Counted from the first letter of the stretch, positions 18,150 to 27,415 are shown. The stretch is DNA of 64,000 nt from Actinomycetes bacterium (GCA_021805205.1 JAJZFV010000015.1:62001-126000), one strand, 5' to 3'. The notes: generated by a model from the letters alone, not told the origin. Translations and numbers: made by a program.

Positions 18150-18602
18150 CTAACGATTTGCGCGAAGCGCGCCATCGATTGCCATTGGCTCAGGCAACTG
18201 AGCCGCGTGTGGGTGGGTTGGGCCTGCATAGACCTTCAACTTCGTATACATCGCAGCACCTAGACGATTTTTAGGAAGCATCCCCTTAATCGCCTTCTCA
18301 ACAACGAAGACTGGCTTGGTTGCCAAGAGGTCAGTATAGCGATCGGTTCGAAGACCACCCGGATAACCGGAGTGACGATAGGCAAACTTACGCTCAGCCT
18401 TATTCGAGGTAAGGATAACCTTGTCTGCATTGATGATAATAACGTGGTCGCCGGTATCAAGATGCGGAGCAAAGTAAGGATTGTGCTTCCCACGCAAAAC
18501 TCGAGCAACTTCTGTTGCCAATCTACCGAGAACCATACCTTCGGCATCGACTACGTACCACTTACGAGTAATCTCCGCTGGCTTAGTTGAAAATGTACGC
18601 AT
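18150..18602 (-). CDS. rplM: 50S ribosomal protein L13
   Basis: 150 residues, typical length. Markers are the start [19 protein letters not shown], the [18 protein letters not shown] segment and [19 protein letters not shown] (quoted only in part: GMLPKNRLG). L13 is an early assembly protein of the large subunit. It opens the rplM-rpsI-glmM transcript. A perfect TATAAT and a small leader hairpin (18638-18653) lie upstream, in the gap after truA. Confidence 0.99.
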   Translation of the reverse strand: MRTFSTKPAEITRKWYVVDAEGMVLGRLATEVARVLRGKHNPYFAPHLDTGDHVIIINADKVILTSNKAERKFAYRHSGYPGGLRTDRYTDLLATKPVFVVEKAIKGMLPKNRLGAAMYTKLKVYAGPTHPHAAQLPEPMAIDGALRANR

Positions 18603-18637
18603 AATCTCACAAATTTCTTAGATGAAAGACGTGTTGG

Positions 18638-18696
18638 GTTGCCAAGCGGCAACAGACACAGACGTACATTATAGCTTGCTCCTCTAGGTTACCCAC
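18638..18696 (-). promoter_or_regulatory. promoter and leader hairpin of rplM-rpsI-glmM
   Basis: On the minus strand a consensus -10 hexamer TATAAT lies at 18668-18673, 65 bases before the rplM start. The -35 region (about 18691-18696, GTGGGT) is poor. A hairpin GTTGCC-GCTT-GGCAAC (18638-18653) falls in the transcribed leader, where L13 autoregulatory leaders occur in other bacteria. Confidence 0.5.
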
Positions 18697-19519
18697 CATT
18701 TACATCCTTAACACTCCAAAGTAACTCCCCAAGCGGACGGTACCGAGTAGAAAGCTCCGCATAAGGTTCGGGATAGGTAACTGCTACAAGTGAAAGAGGG
18801 GAAGGCGGAGCCAAATCGACACCGTTACCACGCGTATCGAGATCAAATAGTTCACCAAAAGCAGATACCGTCAATCTTCCAGTACCCACTGCTACTAGAT
18901 AAGCGATCAAAGACCTGATCATCTGATGACAGAATGCATTCGCCTCCAACTCAACAGCTAGGCGATCACCTTCACGGCGATATAGCTGCACTTGATCGAC
19001 CCTTCTCCAAAGCGAACCACCATTTGGATCTTTTCGACAGAAGGCAGAGAAGTTTCGCTCTCCAATTATGAAACTCGAGGCTTCGTACAGTGGATCTAAC
19101 CCAATCGAACTAGGAACTTCCCAAACTAAATGACGCTCGTAGGGAACGATAGAACCCTCGTTTGCCAGGAGATATCTATATCTCCTGGCAATTGCTGAAA
19201 AACGAGCGTGAAACGTAGCATCAACAAAATGAACCGACCTGACTGCGATTGAATTGCCGCACAGGCGATCGAGAGATCGACGAATCCGCCCTGGATCCAG
19301 GTTCCTCGTCTTTGGGTTGTCAAAGCTTATAAATTGCGAGTCGGCGTGAACACCACGATCGGTCCTACCAGCAACAACAGTATTGACTGGAGTACCAAAG
19401 AGGGTCAACAGCGCATTCTCCATTACACCCTGCACCGTCACCTGGTCGTGTTGGCGCGCATACCCGAAGAACGATGAGCCGTCGTAGGAGAACTGAACAG
19501 CGATTCTTTCAGTAGCCAA
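18689..19519 (-). CDS. truA: tRNA pseudouridine(38-40) synthase TruA
   Basis: A 276-residue pseudouridine synthase acting on the anticodon arm of tRNAs. The catalytic aspartate is Asp54 in AGRTDRGVHA; start RIAVQFSYDGSSFFGYARQ, and the later NAFCHQMIRSLI match the family. It follows rplQ, as in many bacteria, but a hairpin terminator separates the two genes. There is a slightly variable middle region; nothing appears to be missing. Confidence 0.96.
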   Translation of the reverse strand: MATERIAVQFSYDGSSFFGYARQHDQVTVQGVMENALLTLFGTPVNTVVAGRTDRGVHADSQFISFDNPKTRNLDPGRIRRSLDRLCGNSIAVRSVHFVDATFHARFSAIARRYRYLLANEGSIVPYERHLVWEVPSSIGLDPLYEASSFIIGERNFSAFCRKDPNGGSLWRRVDQVQLYRREGDRLAVELEANAFCHQMIRSLIAYLVAVGTGRLTVSAFGELFDLDTRGNGVDLAPPSPLSLVAVTYPEPYAELSTRYRPLGELLWSVKDVNGG

Positions 19520-19534
19520 ACCAAATATCCCTTA

Positions 19535-19572
19535 AATGCAAATGGGTGATGCCCATCGAGAGCACCACCCAT
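19535..19572 (-). terminator. terminator after rplQ (end of the alpha operon)
   Basis: An 11-bp stem (ATGGGTGGTGC against GCATCACCCAT, including one G-T pair; 19542-19572) with a nine-base loop, followed on the minus strand by TTGCATTT. It lies 16 bases after the rplQ stop and separates the alpha operon from truA. Confidence 0.68.
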
Positions 19573-19587
19573 AATCTATTTCAAGCT

Positions 19588-19941
19588 CTAGACGAGTTCT
19601 ATTACGGCCATAGGAGCGTTATCGCCAAGGCGTGGCCCCTTCTTGAGGATACGAGTATATCCCCCTGGACGATCAGCGTACCTCTCGGCCAATTCAACCA
19701 TCAACTTTTGAGCCATATCCTTGTCACGAAGGTAAGCTACTAATTCACGATGGTTATGAAGTCCACCACGCTTTGCCTTGGTAATTAGCTTCTCTGCAAC
19801 TGGACGCAAAGCCTTAGCCTTAGCCTCGGTCGTAGTGATAGATTCTGCAGCAAACAAAGATGCCGCCAAGTTAGCTAAAATCGCCTTTTGGTGCTTTGCA
19901 TCGCCACCAAAGCGACGCCCTTGCTTCGGTCTACCCGGCAT
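19588..19941 (-). CDS. rplQ: 50S ribosomal protein L17
   Basis: 117 residues, typical. Conserved features are the start [20 protein letters not shown], cited as [12 protein letters not shown], the [14 protein letters not shown] segment and the [16 protein letters not shown] ending. It binds at the peptide-tunnel exit. Last gene of the alpha operon, one base after rpoA, followed by a terminator. Confidence 0.99.
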   Translation of the reverse strand: MPGRPKQGRRFGGDAKHQKAILANLAASLFAAESITTTEAKAKALRPVAEKLITKAKRGGLHNHRELVAYLRDKDMAQKLMVELAERYADRPGGYTRILKKGPRLGDNAPMAVIELV

Positions 19942-19942
19942 G

Positions 19943-20881
19943 TTAATCTCTCTTCCTCAAGGACAGTCCTCGTTCGTGAAGGCGAGAAACCACCTCATCA
20001 AGGGACTTTTGTCCAAAGTTTGTTATTGCTAGTAGGTCATCGTTGGTCTTCGAAAGAAGCTCGCCGATGGTGTTGATCTGTGCGCGCTTTAGACAGTTGC
20101 GAGGCCTTTCGGTCAGCTCCAAGTCTTCAATCGGAAGATCTAAATCGGGTGAACGTGACTCAATCACTGGAGTCTCGGTAAGAGCGAGTCCTAGCGGCGC
20201 ATCACTCATCTCAGCGATGATGTTGGAGAGTGAACGCAACGTATCGCCAGCTGAAGCGAGTGCTTCACGAGGAGTGATCGAACCGTCTGTCTCAATATCT
20301 AGAACCAAACGATCGTAGTCCCTTGACTGCTCTCCAGCCGTAGCGGTGACGTCGATCGCGACTCTTCGCAAAGGAGAATAGAGAGCATCCATAGGAATAC
20401 GCCCGATCACGTTGGCATTCCTGCTTGAATCGGCGCTCTTGTAGCCCTTACCCTTCTCAACGATCGCGTCGAATGCCAAACGGCCCTTGTCAGACAACGT
20501 CGCAATTTGAAGTTCGGGGTTGACGATATCGATATCGGCAGTGACTTGAAAATCGCCCGCCCGAACAATACCAGGGCCACGTACATCCAAACGGATCGTA
20601 ACAGGATCATCACTCTCTGACCGAACTACGACGTCTTTGAGGTTAAGGATGATCTCTAGAACATCTTCCTTGACTCCCGAAAGAGTAGCGAACTCGTGAA
20701 GAGCATCGTCAAATCTAACCTCTACGATTGCCGCACCCGGAATCGAAGAGAGCAACACACGACGAAGCGCGTTTCCAAGAGTATGACCAAAGCCAGGCTC
20801 AAGCGGACCAATCGCGAACTTTTGCCGATTATTAACCTCTTCCGAAGCTTCTTCAACTGTAGGTCTCTGTATAAAGAGCAT
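19943..20881 (-). CDS. rpoA: DNA-directed RNA polymerase subunit alpha
   Basis: 312 residues in two domains. The N-terminal dimerisation and assembly domain (about 1-230) includes [20 protein letters not shown], cited as [15 protein letters not shown]; the C-terminal domain that contacts UP elements and activators (about 245-310) includes [16 protein letters not shown] and [10 protein letters not shown]. Alpha nucleates RNA polymerase assembly. It sits between rpsD and rplQ in the standard alpha operon order rpmJ-rpsM-rpsK-rpsD-rpoA-rplQ. Confidence 0.99.
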   Translation of the reverse strand: MLFIQRPTVEEASEEVNNRQKFAIGPLEPGFGHTLGNALRRVLLSSIPGAAIVEVRFDDALHEFATLSGVKEDVLEIILNLKDVVVRSESDDPVTIRLDVRGPGIVRAGDFQVTADIDIVNPELQIATLSDKGRLAFDAIVEKGKGYKSADSSRNANVIGRIPMDALYSPLRRVAIDVTATAGEQSRDYDRLVLDIETDGSITPREALASAGDTLRSLSNIIAEMSDAPLGLALTETPVIESRSPDLDLPIEDLELTERPRNCLKRAQINTIGELLSKTNDDLLAITNFGQKSLDEVVSRLHERGLSLRKRD

Positions 20882-20901
20882 CTTTTCTCCTATGAGTGCG
20901 A

Positions 20902-21522
20902 TTACTTCGAGTAGAGCTCGACGATTAGTGCCTCGCGAACGTCTGTCGTGATCTGCTCCCGCAACGGTGGATTGGTAACTTCTACCGAACGTCGATCCTC
21001 ACCGGCTGTCAGCCAATCTGGAACACGAATTCCACGGTTGATCGACTCTTCAACTACAGCCAAATCCTTGGCATGGGGCGTAAGAGTTACGACATCACCC
21101 TTGCGAAGTCGCATCGAAGGGATCGTTGCCTTCCGGCCATTTACGGTTACGAATCCATGCCTAACGAACTGACGGGACTGCGATCTTGAAACTCCCCAAC
21201 CAGCGCGATAGCAAACATTGTCTAACCGCATCTCAAGGAGCCTTAATAGGTTCTCGCCGGTAATACCATCTTGGCGAGAAGCTTCTTCGAACATGTTGCG
21301 GAACTGCTTCTCGAGAACGCCATAAATACGACGTGCCTTTTGCTTCTCGCGAAGCTGAGTCAAGTACTCAGATCCTTGACGGCTTCTATCACGACCATGC
21401 TCGCCAGGGGGATAATTTCTCTTCTCAAGAGGGCAATGCGTCTCGCACTTCGAACCCTTGAGGAACAACTTTTCGCGCTCGCGGCGACATAATCTACATA
21501 CAGGGCCGGTGTAACGTGCCAC
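20902..21522 (-). CDS. rpsD: 30S ribosomal protein S4
   Basis: 206 residues. The N-terminus holds a four-cysteine zinc motif (CRLC, then C and C in KGSKCETHCPLEKR), the C+ form of S4. The S4 RNA-binding domain follows, MRLDNVCYRAGWGVSR and RQFVRHGFVTVNGR. S4 starts assembly of the 16S 5' domain and in other bacteria represses the alpha operon. It lies between rpsK and rpoA. Confidence 0.99.
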   Translation of the reverse strand: MARYTGPVCRLCRREREKLFLKGSKCETHCPLEKRNYPPGEHGRDRSRQGSEYLTQLREKQKARRIYGVLEKQFRNMFEEASRQDGITGENLLRLLEMRLDNVCYRAGWGVSRSQSRQFVRHGFVTVNGRKATIPSMRLRKGDVVTLTPHAKDLAVVEESINRGIRVPDWLTAGEDRRSVEVTNPPLREQITTDVREALIVELYSK

Positions 21523-21545
21523 TTTTCATCTTCTCCTTGAATTAC

Positions 21546-21944
21546 CTATACCCTGCGACGCTTCTTAGGCCGGCAACCGTTGTGAGGCGTCGGTGTAACG
21601 TCGCGAACCGAAACTATTTCAATTCCAGCATTTGCGATGGCGCGGTGCGCCGTATCGCGACCTGAACCCGGACCCTTAAGAAGTACGTCAACTCGACGAA
21701 CCCCATGCTCAACGGCTCTCTTAGCGGCAGCCTCAGCTGCAAGCTGAGCAGCAAAGGGAGTAGACTTACGTGAACCCTTGAAACCGACGTTACCCGCGGA
21801 TCCCCAAGAAATAACATTTCCTTCGGGGTCGGTTATCGATACGATTGTATTGTTGAAGGACGAGTGGATGTGGGCTACCCCATGAGCGATATTCTTCCGC
21901 TCTTTCTTTTTAATCCTTCGACCAGCTGGCTTAGGCTTAGCCAT
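21546..21944 (-). CDS. rpsK: 30S ribosomal protein S11
   Basis: 132 residues, typical. Conserved core: ahead of the strand [20 protein letters not shown], cited as [13 protein letters not shown], then [29 protein letters not shown] and the ending [16 protein letters not shown]11 lines the E-site platform. It follows rpsM after a 34-base gap and precedes rpsD. Confidence 0.99.
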   Translation of the reverse strand: MAKPKPAGRRIKKKERKNIAHGVAHIHSSFNNTIVSITDPEGNVISWGSAGNVGFKGSRKSTPFAAQLAAEAAAKRAVEHGVRRVDVLLKGPGSGRDTAHRAIANAGIEIVSVRDVTPTPHNGCRPKKRRRV

Positions 21945-21978
21945 TGATGCTCCTTAATTACAAACGAAAGTTAGCGAC

Positions 21979-22356
21979 TTAGCGCTTAACCTTCTTCTTT
22001 CCTGCGACTGTCTTCTTCGGTCCCTTACGAGTTCGAGCATTGGTGTGAGTTCTTTGGCCTCGAACAGGAAGTCCCTTGCGGTGACGTAGGCCTTGGTAGC
22101 ACCCAATCTCCTGCTTTCGCTTGATATCCTGAGATACCTCACGACGAAGATCGCCCTCTACCTTGTAATTTGCATCAATGTAAGCACGCAGCTGCGTAAC
22201 TTCTTCATCCGTCAAATTGCGGACTCTTGTATTCGGGTCTATGCCCGTAGCAGAAAGAATCTTCTGCGAGGTGGTCAGTCCAATTCCAAAAATGTAGGTG
22301 AGAGATATCTCTACACGCTTCTCTCTTGGAATGTCTACTCCGGCTATTCGTGCCAT
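21979..22356 (-). CDS. rpsM: 30S ribosomal protein S13
   Basis: 125 residues. Markers: [19 protein letters not shown] start (cited as [13 protein letters not shown]), the [12 protein letters not shown] loop and the basic C-terminus [10 protein letters not shown] that reaches the P-site tRNA. It contacts the 50S subunit in bridge B1. It follows rpmJ by four bases. Confidence 0.99.
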   Translation of the reverse strand: MARIAGVDIPREKRVEISLTYIFGIGLTTSQKILSATGIDPNTRVRNLTDEEVTQLRAYIDANYKVEGDLRREVSQDIKRKQEIGCYQGLRHRKGLPVRGQRTHTNARTRKGPKKTVAGKKKVKR

Positions 22357-22360
22357 TACT

Positions 22361-22474
22361 TTATCCCTGTCGTTGCTTGTGTCTCGGGTTTTCGCAAATC
22401 ACCAGCACAACTCGGTGCCGACGAATTACCTTACACTTTTCACAGATAGTTTTGACGCTAGGTCTAACCTTCAT
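22361..22474 (-). CDS. rpmJ: 50S ribosomal protein L36
   Basis: A 37-residue zinc protein of the large subunit, read directly from the sequence: it begins [17 protein letters not shown] and ends in NPRHKQRQG. The zinc ligands Cys11, Cys14, Cys27 and His33 are all present, so this is the zinc-binding form, not the zinc-free paralogue. It lies between infA and rpsM, its standard position. ATG start. Confidence 0.97.
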   Translation of the reverse strand: MKVRPSVKTICEKCKVIRRHRVVLVICENPRHKQRQG

Positions 22475-22529
22475 AACAATCTCTTTCGATCTTGAAAGAT
22501 TCAATGATCACTATTCTTCATTCAGAAGA

Positions 22530-22754
22530 TTAACGATACCTATAAGTAATTCGACCTCTATTGAGGTCGTAGGGCGTCAATTCAATTTGAACTCGATCCC
22601 CTGGCAAAATACGAATTCGGTGCATTCGCATCTTTCCCGAACTATGGGCAAGCACCTTATGTCCATTATCAAGTTCAACTCGAAACATTGCATTAGGAAG
22701 GGGCTCTACGACTGTCCCTTCGAGTAGGATTGCATCCTCTTTCGGCTTTGACAG
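22530..22754 (-). CDS. infA: translation initiation factor IF-1 (CTG start)
   Basis: A 74-residue OB-fold factor that binds the 30S A site and helps IF-2 and IF-3. The core is essentially textbook: [19 protein letters not shown], cited as [14 protein letters not shown], then [16 protein letters not shown] and the ending [10 protein letters not shown]. By alignment the protein should begin (M)[12 protein letters not shown]. The codon there is CTG, with a strong AAGGAG six bases upstream, and no ATG, GTG or TTG is in frame nearby. The only in-frame standard start is a GTG 15 codons earlier (22799) that would add an unrelated tail with no ribosome-binding site. Precedes rpmJ. Confidence 0.9.
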   Translation of the reverse strand: MSKPKEDAILLEGTVVEPLPNAMFRVELDNGHKVLAHSSGKMRMHRIRILPGDRVQIELTPYDLNRGRITYRYR

Positions 22755-22879
22755 ATGAATCTCCTTATATCTTTGACAACCATACGCATGTAAACACACG
22801 CCTGTGCGACGATATCAACAATTAATACGCTACACAGGGTTTCAAGTTTATATCGATCATCCGCAAATCATGCAGAATC

Positions 22880-23641
22880 CTAGTACTCGGACGTAAGAAC
22901 TTCAGGTCCGCCGTCAGTAACCACAATCGTATCTTCGAAATGAGCTGAAAGTGAGCCATCAGCGGTGATAACAGACCATCCATCTTCGAGAACACGAGTT
23001 TCTGCTTTACCAACGTTTACCATGGGCTCCACTGCAAAGACGTTACCCGGACGCAGCTTAGGCCCGGGAGAACCGGGCCAATAGTTTGGTACGTTGGGAG
23101 ATTCATGCATCGCCGTCCCAATACCGTGGCCCACATACTCACGAACCACTGAGAAGCCCGCTTCCTCCGCCACTTTTTGAACCTCACGGCCTATATCATG
23201 AAGATGGTTACCAGGAATCATTACCGCAATACCTGCAAGAAGAGAACTTTGGGTTACTTCGAGCAACTTTTCCGCCTGCTTAGAAATCTTGCCCACCCCT
23301 ACCGTATATGCAGAATCACCGTGATACCCCTGCCAAATAGCGCCGCAATCGATAGAGATAATGTCACCTTCTTTTAGGCGATAGTCGCCAGGAATTCCGT
23401 GAACGATCATGCTATTTGGAGACGTGCAAATCGTCGCTGGAAAGCCGTGGTAATTAAGAAAATTGCTCTTAGCACCACGCCTTTCGATGACCTCTCTAGC
23501 CACCATATCAAGTTCCGCAGTGGTTACACCGTCTCTAACGGCTTCTCTTATTTTATCTTTTATCTCTCGAACAATTTCGCCGGCTTTGCGCATCTTGTCG
23601 ATCTCAACGTTGGAACGTCTAATTGTTGATTCCCACTTCAA
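22880..23641 (-). CDS. map: methionine aminopeptidase, type I
   Basis: A 253-residue enzyme that removes the initiator methionine from nascent proteins. Substrate and metal residues are in place: His81 (SMIVHGIP), Asp98 (SIDCGAIW), Asp109 (GYHGDSAYTV) and the later GHGIG, FAVEPMVN and HFEDTIVV segments that carry the remaining His and Glu ligands. It has the short catalytic form without an SH3-binding extension. It lies between adk and infA, the usual place in the spc-alpha junction. Confidence 0.98.
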   Translation of the reverse strand: MKWESTIRRSNVEIDKMRKAGEIVREIKDKIREAVRDGVTTAELDMVAREVIERRGAKSNFLNYHGFPATICTSPNSMIVHGIPGDYRLKEGDIISIDCGAIWQGYHGDSAYTVGVGKISKQAEKLLEVTQSSLLAGIAVMIPGNHLHDIGREVQKVAEEAGFSVVREYVGHGIGTAMHESPNVPNYWPGSPGPKLRPGNVFAVEPMVNVGKAETRVLEDGWSVITADGSLSAHFEDTIVVTDGGPEVLTSEY

Positions 23642-23666
23642 TGCTCTACCTTTCAGCCTATGAAAT

Positions 23667-24320
23667 CTAAGCTACTGAATTGATTGCTTCGACGATCTTC
23701 GAAGTTACGATATCGAGATCGCCACTGCCTTCGACAGTTACCAACAGCCCCTTTTCGCTATACCAATCGATCAGCGGCGACGTTAATTCGTCATAGATCG
23801 CCAGCCTCCTGGAGATAGCATCCGGGGTGTCGTCGGCACGCTGTACTACCTCTCCCCCACAGGTATCGCAAACCCAACCGTTGGTAGGCGGATTCGTGGT
23901 TGAGTAAGTTCTTCCGCATCCTTCACATACACGGCGAGATGAGAGACGTTCCAAAACAATGTCAGTTGCAACGTCAAGATTTACAACTAGTTTTAGCGCA
24001 CCTTCGATGGCCGAATCGAGAGCTTTAGCCTGAGCAAGGGTCCGCGGAAAGCCATCCAGCAGGTAACCACGATCAACGGCATCGTCTTGAGTAAGTCTTT
24101 CGACAACCGTGCCAATAATTACATCATCTGGTACTAGATCCCCGCGTTCCATAAATTCAGCGGCCTTTAGTCCAAACTCCGTACCTACCTTCACAGCTTG
24201 ACGCAGCATGTCACCGGTTGAAATGTGGGGAATGGAAAACTGATCCGATATCCGCGAACACTGCGTTCCCTTACCGGCTCCCTGTTTCCCTAACATTGCG
24301 ATACGAAATGGCTTATTCAA
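23667..24320 (-). CDS. adk: adenylate kinase
   Basis: A 217-residue nucleotide kinase interconverting ATP, AMP and ADP. The P-loop is GKQGAGKGTQ (residues 11-20) with Lys-Gln where Pro-Pro is usual. The LID domain is the zinc form with two cysteine pairs, Cys132/Cys135 and Cys151/Cys154. The GYLLDGFPRT segment binds AMP. It sits between secY and map, the standard order. Confidence 0.98.
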   Translation of the reverse strand: MNKPFRIAMLGKQGAGKGTQCSRISDQFSIPHISTGDMLRQAVKVGTEFGLKAAEFMERGDLVPDDVIIGTVVERLTQDDAVDRGYLLDGFPRTLAQAKALDSAIEGALKLVVNLDVATDIVLERLSSRRVCEGCGRTYSTTNPPTNGWVCDTCGGEVVQRADDTPDAISRRLAIYDELTSPLIDWYSEKGLLVTVEGSGDLDIVTSKIVEAINSVA

Positions 24321-24343
24321 CTCTACTCCCTGCCAGATAAAAC

Positions 24344-25639
24344 CTATTTAAGGAAACCCTCGTAATTACGCATAGACAACTGCGAATCAATTTGCTTCAT
24401 TGTCTCAAGAGCAACGCCCACTGCAATCAGGAGGGTTGTTCCGGCAAAGGGATAACCAGTCACGTTCCATACCGCTAACAAGATTGCGGGTATAAGGGCA
24501 ACACCAGCCAAAAAGAGTGCACCAGGCAGGGTAATACGGTTCAAGATCTTCGCGAAGTACCGTTCGGTAGGCGCACCAGGACGGATACCTGGGACAAAAC
24601 CACTCTGTTTACGAATTATATCTGCTTGCTGATAGGGATCGAAGACTATCTGAACGTAGAAGAAGGTAAACATAACGATCAACACGCCGTAGATACCAAT
24701 GTAAACAAAGCTAGTTGGCGAAACCAAATTATTATTGACGAAGTTTCGGTACCCCGTCCATGGAATTATGTTCGTGAGCAGAACAGGAAAATATAGGATC
24801 GACGAAGCAAAAATAATTGGAACAACACCGGACTGGTTCACCTTGAGCGGGATGTGGGTATTCGAGCCCTCGTACATCTTTTGGCCAACAACACGCTTCG
24901 AAAAGACCACCGGTATACGTCTTTGACCTTGCTCCACAAACACGATAGCCACCAGAATGGCAATGGCGACGAGGACGATTACGCCGAACTTGAAACCACC
25001 AGCCTGTTGAAGAATTGCATGGCCCCCGGTTGGAATCCCTGCAACAACGTTTGCAAAGATAAGAATCGACATTCCTTGACCGATTCCCCTCTGCGTGATT
25101 AACTCACCAAGCCACATGACGAGAGCCGTACCAGCGGCAAAGGTCAAAACGATGAATAACACACGCGGAATGGTGAAATTGGGAATCAAATCGATCGCCT
25201 TACCATTGGGCAGGAAACCAGCACCACCATTATGGAATACGAACGTCAGGCCAGTTCCTTGAAGAAGTGCGAGTACGACAGTCAGATAACGGGTGGTCTG
25301 AGTTATGCGCTTCTCACCAACCGCGCCTTGATCACGCCACTCTTCAAACTTAGGTATAACCGTCGTTAGAAGCTGGATAATAATAGACGAGGTGATGTAA
25401 GGCATGATTCCCAATCCAAAGATGGCAAATCTAGTAAGAGCACCACCCGAGAATAGATTGAGAAAACCAAGCACACCAGAGCCACCGGACGAAGACTCCA
25501 ACTGCTTCAAAGCGTTAAAGTCAATTCCAGGGACAGGTAGGTTTGCTCCCAACTGATACACGACAATAATAAAGAGCGTGAAGAGGATCTTTTTCCTCAA
25601 GTCCGCGACAAGAAATACGTTTCTTAGACTTCCCAGCAT
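24344..25639 (-). CDS. secY: protein translocase subunit SecY
   Basis: A 431-residue channel protein with ten predicted membrane spans, the core of the SecYEG pore. The start LGSLRNVFLVADLRKKILFT, the plug and TM2 region GALTRFAIFGLGIMPYI, and the cytoplasmic loop with KSGFVPGIRPG and TERYFAKIL are all present. secE lies 25 kb away in the window. A terminator-like hairpin separates secY from rplO, so secY-adk-map-infA probably has an additional promoter in the gap upstream. Confidence 0.98.
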   Translation of the reverse strand: MLGSLRNVFLVADLRKKILFTLFIIVVYQLGANLPVPGIDFNALKQLESSSGGSGVLGFLNLFSGGALTRFAIFGLGIMPYITSSIIIQLLTTVIPKFEEWRDQGAVGEKRITQTTRYLTVVLALLQGTGLTFVFHNGGAGFLPNGKAIDLIPNFTIPRVLFIVLTFAAGTALVMWLGELITQRGIGQGMSILIFANVVAGIPTGGHAILQQAGGFKFGVIVLVAIAILVAIVFVEQGQRRIPVVFSKRVVGQKMYEGSNTHIPLKVNQSGVVPIIFASSILYFPVLLTNIIPWTGYRNFVNNNLVSPTSFVYIGIYGVLIVMFTFFYVQIVFDPYQQADIIRKQSGFVPGIRPGAPTERYFAKILNRITLPGALFLAGVALIPAILLAVWNVTGYPFAGTTLLIAVGVALETMKQIDSQLSMRNYEGFLK

Positions 25640-25731
25640 CCGTCAACCCTAAAAAAATAAATTTGGTCACCTGGACCAAAGTCAATGATAAATCTTAGTC
25701 AGCTATTTCCAATCCGACCAAGTCGTAATGG

Positions 25732-25780
25732 CACAAACAAATAGAGGAGCCCCACTGCGCATACGCTGATGGGCTCCTCT
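25732..25780 (-). terminator. hairpin with U-rich tract between rplO and secY
   Basis: Arms AGAGGAGCCC and GGGCTCCTCT (25743-25780) form a ten-pair stem with an 18-base loop, followed on the minus strand by ATTTGTTTG. It lies 23 bases after the rplO stop and would stop part of the spc transcript before secY. Confidence 0.65.
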
Positions 25781-25802
25781 CTAAGTTAGCATGCCAATAC
25801 GT

Positions 25803-26303
25803 TTAGCGATTAGCGTGTTGGTTTCCCTTAACCGGCGGCCTGCCGCCAGCATATGGAAGATCCAAAACGACAGTAGATCCACCCGCCGCACGGATAGCGA
25901 ACTCAGCAGCGCGAGAGAACTTATGAGCGGTAATGGTTATTCCAGTACGAATCTCGCCGTCACCTAGAACCTTCACAAGAGAGTTCTTTTTCACGATACC
26001 GTAGTTTGCAAGCGTAGCTGGATCGATTACAACCACTCCCTGAGCAGCAAGTTCCGCAATCTTATCAAGGTTGACAATCTCGTAGACGACCTTGAATGGA
26101 TTATTGAAACCCTTTGCCTTTGGCGAACGCTGCACTAAAGGAAGCTGCCCACCTTCAAAGCCCATTGGAATTGTGTCACGAGCTCCCTGACCCTTTGTAC
26201 CGCGACCGGCAGTCTTTCCGCCCTTGCCACCGATACCACGGCCAACGCGCTTCTTTGTCTTCTTGGCACCATCAGCTGGAGCCAAATCATGCAACTTTAA
26301 CAT
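25803..26303 (-). CDS. rplO: 50S ribosomal protein L15
   Basis: 166 residues, slightly longer than the common 145-150. The N-terminus LHDLAPADGAKKTKKRVGRG, cited as DLAPADGAKKTKKRVGRG, the GGQLPLVQRSPKAKGF segment and the ending with HKFSRAAEFAI are intact; the extra length is a PYAGGRPPVKGNQHANR tail. It binds 23S rRNA late in assembly. Last gene of the spc operon proper, followed by a terminator-like hairpin. Confidence 0.98.
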   Translation of the reverse strand: MLKLHDLAPADGAKKTKKRVGRGIGGKGGKTAGRGTKGQGARDTIPMGFEGGQLPLVQRSPKAKGFNNPFKVVYEIVNLDKIAELAAQGVVVIDPATLANYGIVKKNSLVKVLGDGEIRTGITITAHKFSRAAEFAIRAAGGSTVVLDLPYAGGRPPVKGNQHANR

Positions 26304-26307
26304 CGCC

Positions 26308-26499
26308 TCAAACCTCTTCCTGGACTTCTACGAGGTGAACTACGCGAGCAATCATCCCGCGAATCTCCGGACGATCGGGGAGCGCATTGCTCTTACCGAT
26401 TCTCCCAAGGCCAAGAGCCTTCAAAGTACCCCTGTGCTTTGGCTTGGTACCAATACCAGACCGAATCTGGGTAACTATAATCTTCGCCTCATCAGCCAT
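26308..26499 (-). CDS. rpmD: 50S ribosomal protein L30
   Basis: 63 residues, typical bacterial L30: IIVTQIRSGIGTKPKHRGTL (cited as QIRSGIGTKPKHRGTL), GLGRIGKSNALPDRPEIRGMI in part (LPDRPEIRGM). A short acidic VEVQEEV end. Its ATG overlaps the rpsE stop region by one base, and rplO follows four bases later. Confidence 0.98.
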   Translation of the reverse strand: MADEAKIIVTQIRSGIGTKPKHRGTLKALGLGRIGKSNALPDRPEIRGMIARVVHLVEVQEEV

Positions 26500-27047
26500 T
26501 ATGCATCACTCCTGCTACCAGCGATCTCAGCCCTCTTGCGGTTGTATGCATCGTTGATCGCCTTGGGCACAATCTCATCAGCGTAACGTCCTCGCAGAGC
26601 AGCGACTTCGTCAGGACGCTTGATCGCCTTCAACCCAGCTATCGTCGCGTGCGCAACGTTAATGGCATTGGATGAACCTAGCGACTTGGCAACAACGTCG
26701 TGGATTCCAGCCATCTCGAGGATCGCCCGAGCAGCGCCACCGGCTATTACACCAGTACCAGGAGCAGCCGGCTTGAGAAGAACCCTTCCAGCACCTGCCT
26801 CACCAAGAACAGGGTGCACGATGGTCTCGCCCGCTAGAGCAACATCGAACAAGTTCTTACGAGCCTCTTCGATACCCTTTTGCACAGCAACACCGGCCTC
26901 TTTCGCCTTGCCGTAACCAAGGCCAACGCGTCCGTTCTTGTCGCCGATAACCATAAGTGCAGTGAAGGAGAAGCGACGGCCACCCTTTACCACCTTGGCA
27001 ACACGGTTTACTTTAATGGTTCTCTCTTCATAGGTTTCATCAGCCAT
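26499..27047 (-). CDS. rpsE: 30S ribosomal protein S5
   Basis: 182 residues. The double-stranded RNA-binding S5 domain is marked by [22 protein letters not shown], cited as [15 protein letters not shown], and [17 protein letters not shown]; the C-terminal domain by [17 protein letters not shown] and [15 protein letters not shown]5 guards the mRNA entry and decoding fidelity. Located between rplR and rpmD. Confidence 0.99.
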   Translation of the reverse strand: MADETYEERTIKVNRVAKVVKGGRRFSFTALMVIGDKNGRVGLGYGKAKEAGVAVQKGIEEARKNLFDVALAGETIVHPVLGEAGAGRVLLKPAAPGTGVIAGGAARAILEMAGIHDVVAKSLGSSNAINVAHATIAGLKAIKRPDEVAALRGRYADEIVPKAINDAYNRKRAEIAGSRSDA

Positions 27048-27049
27048 TG

Positions 27050-27415
27050 CTAGAACTCCAATCCCTTTTCGCGAGCGCCATCGGCGACTGCTGCAACTCT
27101 GCCATGATACTGAAAGCCACCACGGTCGAAGACAACAGCCTTTAGACCCTTCTCGACCGCACGCTCGGCTACCAGTTCGCCAACCTTGCGGGCAGCGTCG
27201 ATATTACCGGTGATACCGCTTCGAAGAGAAGCCTCATAGGTGGAGGCCGCTACCAGCGTAGTACCCGAACTGTCGTCGACAATTTGAGCCATAATGTGCT
27301 TATTAGAGCGAAAAACTGCGAGGCGTGGACGCTCGGTGGTACCAATGACGGTCCTACGAACTCGCTTGTGCCTCTTTTGACGCAACTCTTGGCTATTTAA
27401 TTTGTTTTTGGACAT
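27050..27415 (-). CDS. rplR: 50S ribosomal protein L18
   Basis: 121 residues, typical. The 5S rRNA binding protein shows [19 protein letters not shown] (cited as [20 protein letters not shown]), [10 protein letters not shown] and [20 protein letters not shown] in part ([17 protein letters not shown]). Two bases separate it from rpsE; rplF precedes it. Confidence 0.99.
   Translation of the reverse strand: MSKNKLNSQELRQKRHKRVRRTVIGTTERPRLAVFRSNKHIMAQIVDDSSGTTLVAASTYEASLRSGITGNIDAARKVGELVAERAVEKGLKAVVFDRGGFQYHGRVAAVADGAREKGLEF

Noticed and set aside
22755-22799. GTG-initiated longer form of IF-1
   Set aside because: The added 15 residues are not part of the IF-1 family and there is no ribosome-binding site before the GTG, whereas AAGGAG stands correctly before the CTG.
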